Shown here: piece by piece, positions 62,891 through 64,000 of the stretch | Layout: each line of letters begins with the position of its first letter | Numbering within the stretch: the first letter of the stretch is position 1 | From: Amycolatopsis nigrescens CSC17Ta-90 | GTDB taxonomy: Bacteria; Actinomycetota; Actinomycetes; Mycobacteriales; Pseudonocardiaceae | Reading direction: 5' to 3' | NCBI RefSeq assembly: GCF_000384315.1 | Contig: NZ_ARVW01000001.1 | Span: 8,973,001 to 9,037,000 of the forward strand | Length of the DNA stretch: 64,000 nucleotides | Translations under genes and position numbers: made by a program | The notes under the pieces: generated by a model | The model's input: the letters and a program-made list of their open reading frames with translations, nothing else | What the model was told of the DNA's origin: nothing | The model's database searches: none

Positions 62891-64000
62891 CGGGTCACCT
62901 CACGTCCTGCTTTCGGGCCCGGCGTCGCGGGCAGTTCGATACCGAAGGTCGCGCCGTAGCCCGGTTCGGACACCATCCTGGCCCGGCCCTGGTGCGCTTC
63001 GGCGATGGCTCGCACGATGGCCAGCCCGAGCCCGGCCCCGGTGCGCTCCCCGCCGCCGTCCGAGCCGCGGACGAACCGGTCGAAGATCCGCTCCACGTCC
63101 TCCTCGGGGACGCCGGGGCCGGTGTCGGTGACCCAGAACGAAACCGTGCCGTCGGACAGCGCCGACCCGATCCGGATCGGGTCGCCGTCCGCGGTGTGCT
63201 GCACCGCGTTCTGCGCGAGCTGGAGCACGGCCTGGGTGACCCGCTGCGGGTCCAACCAAGCCTCGCCCTCCCCGATCGCTTCCAGCGTCCACCGCCGCGC
63301 CGCGATGGCCCGCGCCTTGGCTTCGATATCGCTGGACAGCTCGGGCACGGAAACCCATTCGGCGCGCAGGAAATCCGGTTGTTCGGTCTTGGCCAGCAGC
63401 AGCAGTTCGTCCACGATCCTGGCCATCCGCTCCAGCTCGTCGGTGCACAGCCGGACGACCTCGGCCCGCTCGGCCGGATCGTCGCCCATCAGGTCCAGAT
63501 GCCCGAGGATGATCGTGATCGGCGTGCGCAGCTCGTGCCCGGCGTCGTCGAGAAACTGCCGCCGGGTGCTGAACGCCCGCTCCAGCCGGTCCAGCATCGC
63601 GTTGAACTGCTCGGCCAGTGCGGCGATGTCGTCCCGCCCGTGCACCGGGATGCGGTGGGTCAGGTCCGCCTCGGTGAGCTCGGCGGCCGCCAGCCGCACG
63701 GTCCGCACCGGCGCCAGAATCCGGCCGGCGGCCAGCCACGAGACCCCGGCGGCCAGCACCAGCGCGGCCAGGCTCACCCAGATCAGGGTCCGCACAGTAC
63801 CGGCCACATCCGCGCGAAGGGGTTCCACGAAGTACCCCGCGATGAACCAGCCCGAAGGCGTGCCGCCACCGCCGGGCGGCAGTACATCCGCGCGCAACCA
63901 CCGGAACTCGCCCGCCGTCGTCATCAGCGTGCCGGTGCCCGCCGGATCGTCCACCATGGACCGCAGCGCGGGCTGGTCCAGCGGCACGTTCTGCACCGAC
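62875..64000 (-). CDS. Sensor histidine kinase, 5' end cut by window
   Basis: The frame is open to the right edge, so the GTG at 63996 is probably internal. Parts visible: end of an extracytoplasmic sensor region with FRWLRADVLPPGGG, one membrane helix (TLIWVSLAALVLAAGVSWL), HAMP (RILAPVRTVRLAAAELTE and on), HisKA with RQFLDDAGHELRTPITI (His phospho-acceptor), N-box QLAQNAVQHT, G1 VTDTGPGVPEED and G2 GAGLGLAIV. It partners the OmpR-type regulator overlapped at 62875-62890. The signal is unknown; the full gene would tell the sensor fold. Confidence 0.93.
   Translation of the reverse strand, partial: SVQNVPLDQPALRSMVDDPAGTGTLMTTAGEFRWLRADVLPPGGGGTPSGWFIAGYFVEPLRADVAGTVRTLIWVSLAALVLAAGVSWLAAGRILAPVRTVRLAAAELTEADLTHRIPVHGRDDIAALAEQFNAMLDRLERAFSTRRQFLDDAGHELRTPITIILGHLDLMGDDPAERAEVVRLCTDELERMARIVDELLLLAKTEQPDFLRAEWVSVPELSSDIEAKARAIAARRWTLEAIGEGEAWLDPQRVTQAVLQLAQNAVQHTADGDPIRIGSALSDGTVSFWVTDTGPGVPEEDVERIFDRFVRGSDGGGERTGAGLGLAIVRAIAEAHQGRARMVSEPGYGATFGIELPATPGPKAGREVTRWAGS

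Overview
The window is 64 kb of very GC-rich DNA with third-position G/C codon bias, frequent GTG/TTG starts, many 4-nt stop/start overlaps, F420-type, PucR, GlxA and Ppx-type genes and a SAM-IV-like riboswitch. This fits a filamentous actinomycete; a Pseudonocardiaceae genome such as Amycolatopsis is my best guess, from gene style only. I see no rRNA, tRNA, CRISPR array, transposase, integrase or phage gene. Both window edges cut genes: a poly-HAMP hybrid kinase on the left and a sensor kinase on the right.

Layout. 1-6.3 kb: poly-HAMP hybrid histidine kinase, convergent with a phosphatase/anti-sigma/STAS fusion. 6.3-7.5 kb: divergent cupin and TetR genes around a twin palindrome. 7.5-11.3 kb: heterodimeric ABC exporter. 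11.3-17 kb: monooxygenase, acetyltransferase, DUF2203 protein, divergent HTH/epoxide-hydrolase pair, membrane protein, MarR. 17-21.3 kb: Tat-exported IorAB-type molybdenum hydroxylase with a PucR regulator. 21.6-26.2 kb: glycerate kinase, MBL-fold hydrolase, DUF427 protein, MFS pump with its TetR. 26.2-36.5 kb: rhamnose block of ABC transporter, isomerase RhaI, a 72-aa HTH protein and an exported GH78 rhamnosidase, with an ArsR/SRPBCC pair between. 36.5-41.6 kb: a single-chain PheS-like synthetase homologue behind a possible leader-peptide attenuator, then a beta-phosphoglucomutase/GH65 phosphorylase pair. 41.6-46.7 kb: proline-rich peptide, EF-hand protein, Ppx/GppA protein, class F sortase, LLM oxidoreductase, GlxA regulator. 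46.8-50.1 kb: tandem DUF885 metallopeptidase-like genes. 50.2-55.1 kb: Lrp-like repeat protein, rluA-lspA, membrane protein and a class V aminotransferase behind a SAM-IV riboswitch. 55.2-64 kb: LasA/beta-lytic-type M23 peptidase, K+/H+ antiporter, MecA_N-type PBP, SLC13 permease with a second glycerate kinase, and an OmpR two-component system.

Connected functions. The rhamnosidase frees rhamnose outside the cell, the ABC system imports it and RhaI isomerises it; the later kinase and aldolase genes are not here, and a LacI-type operator lies upstream without its regulator. GH65 and HAD enzymes turn an alpha-glucoside into glucose 6-phosphate. The ABC exporter and MFS pump each have candidate operators next to TetR genes.

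Most unusual signals: (1) palindromic elements that start exactly at, or contain, stop codons: a 46-bp family with four copies, a second family around two GGC-AAA-TAG ends, and a third hairpin; (2) the PheS-like ligase with a leaderless 27-codon ORF whose two Phe codons flank one arm of a strong helix; (3) an exact 276-bp internal repeat array in the poly-HAMP kinase; (4) several palindromic operators with no assigned regulator.
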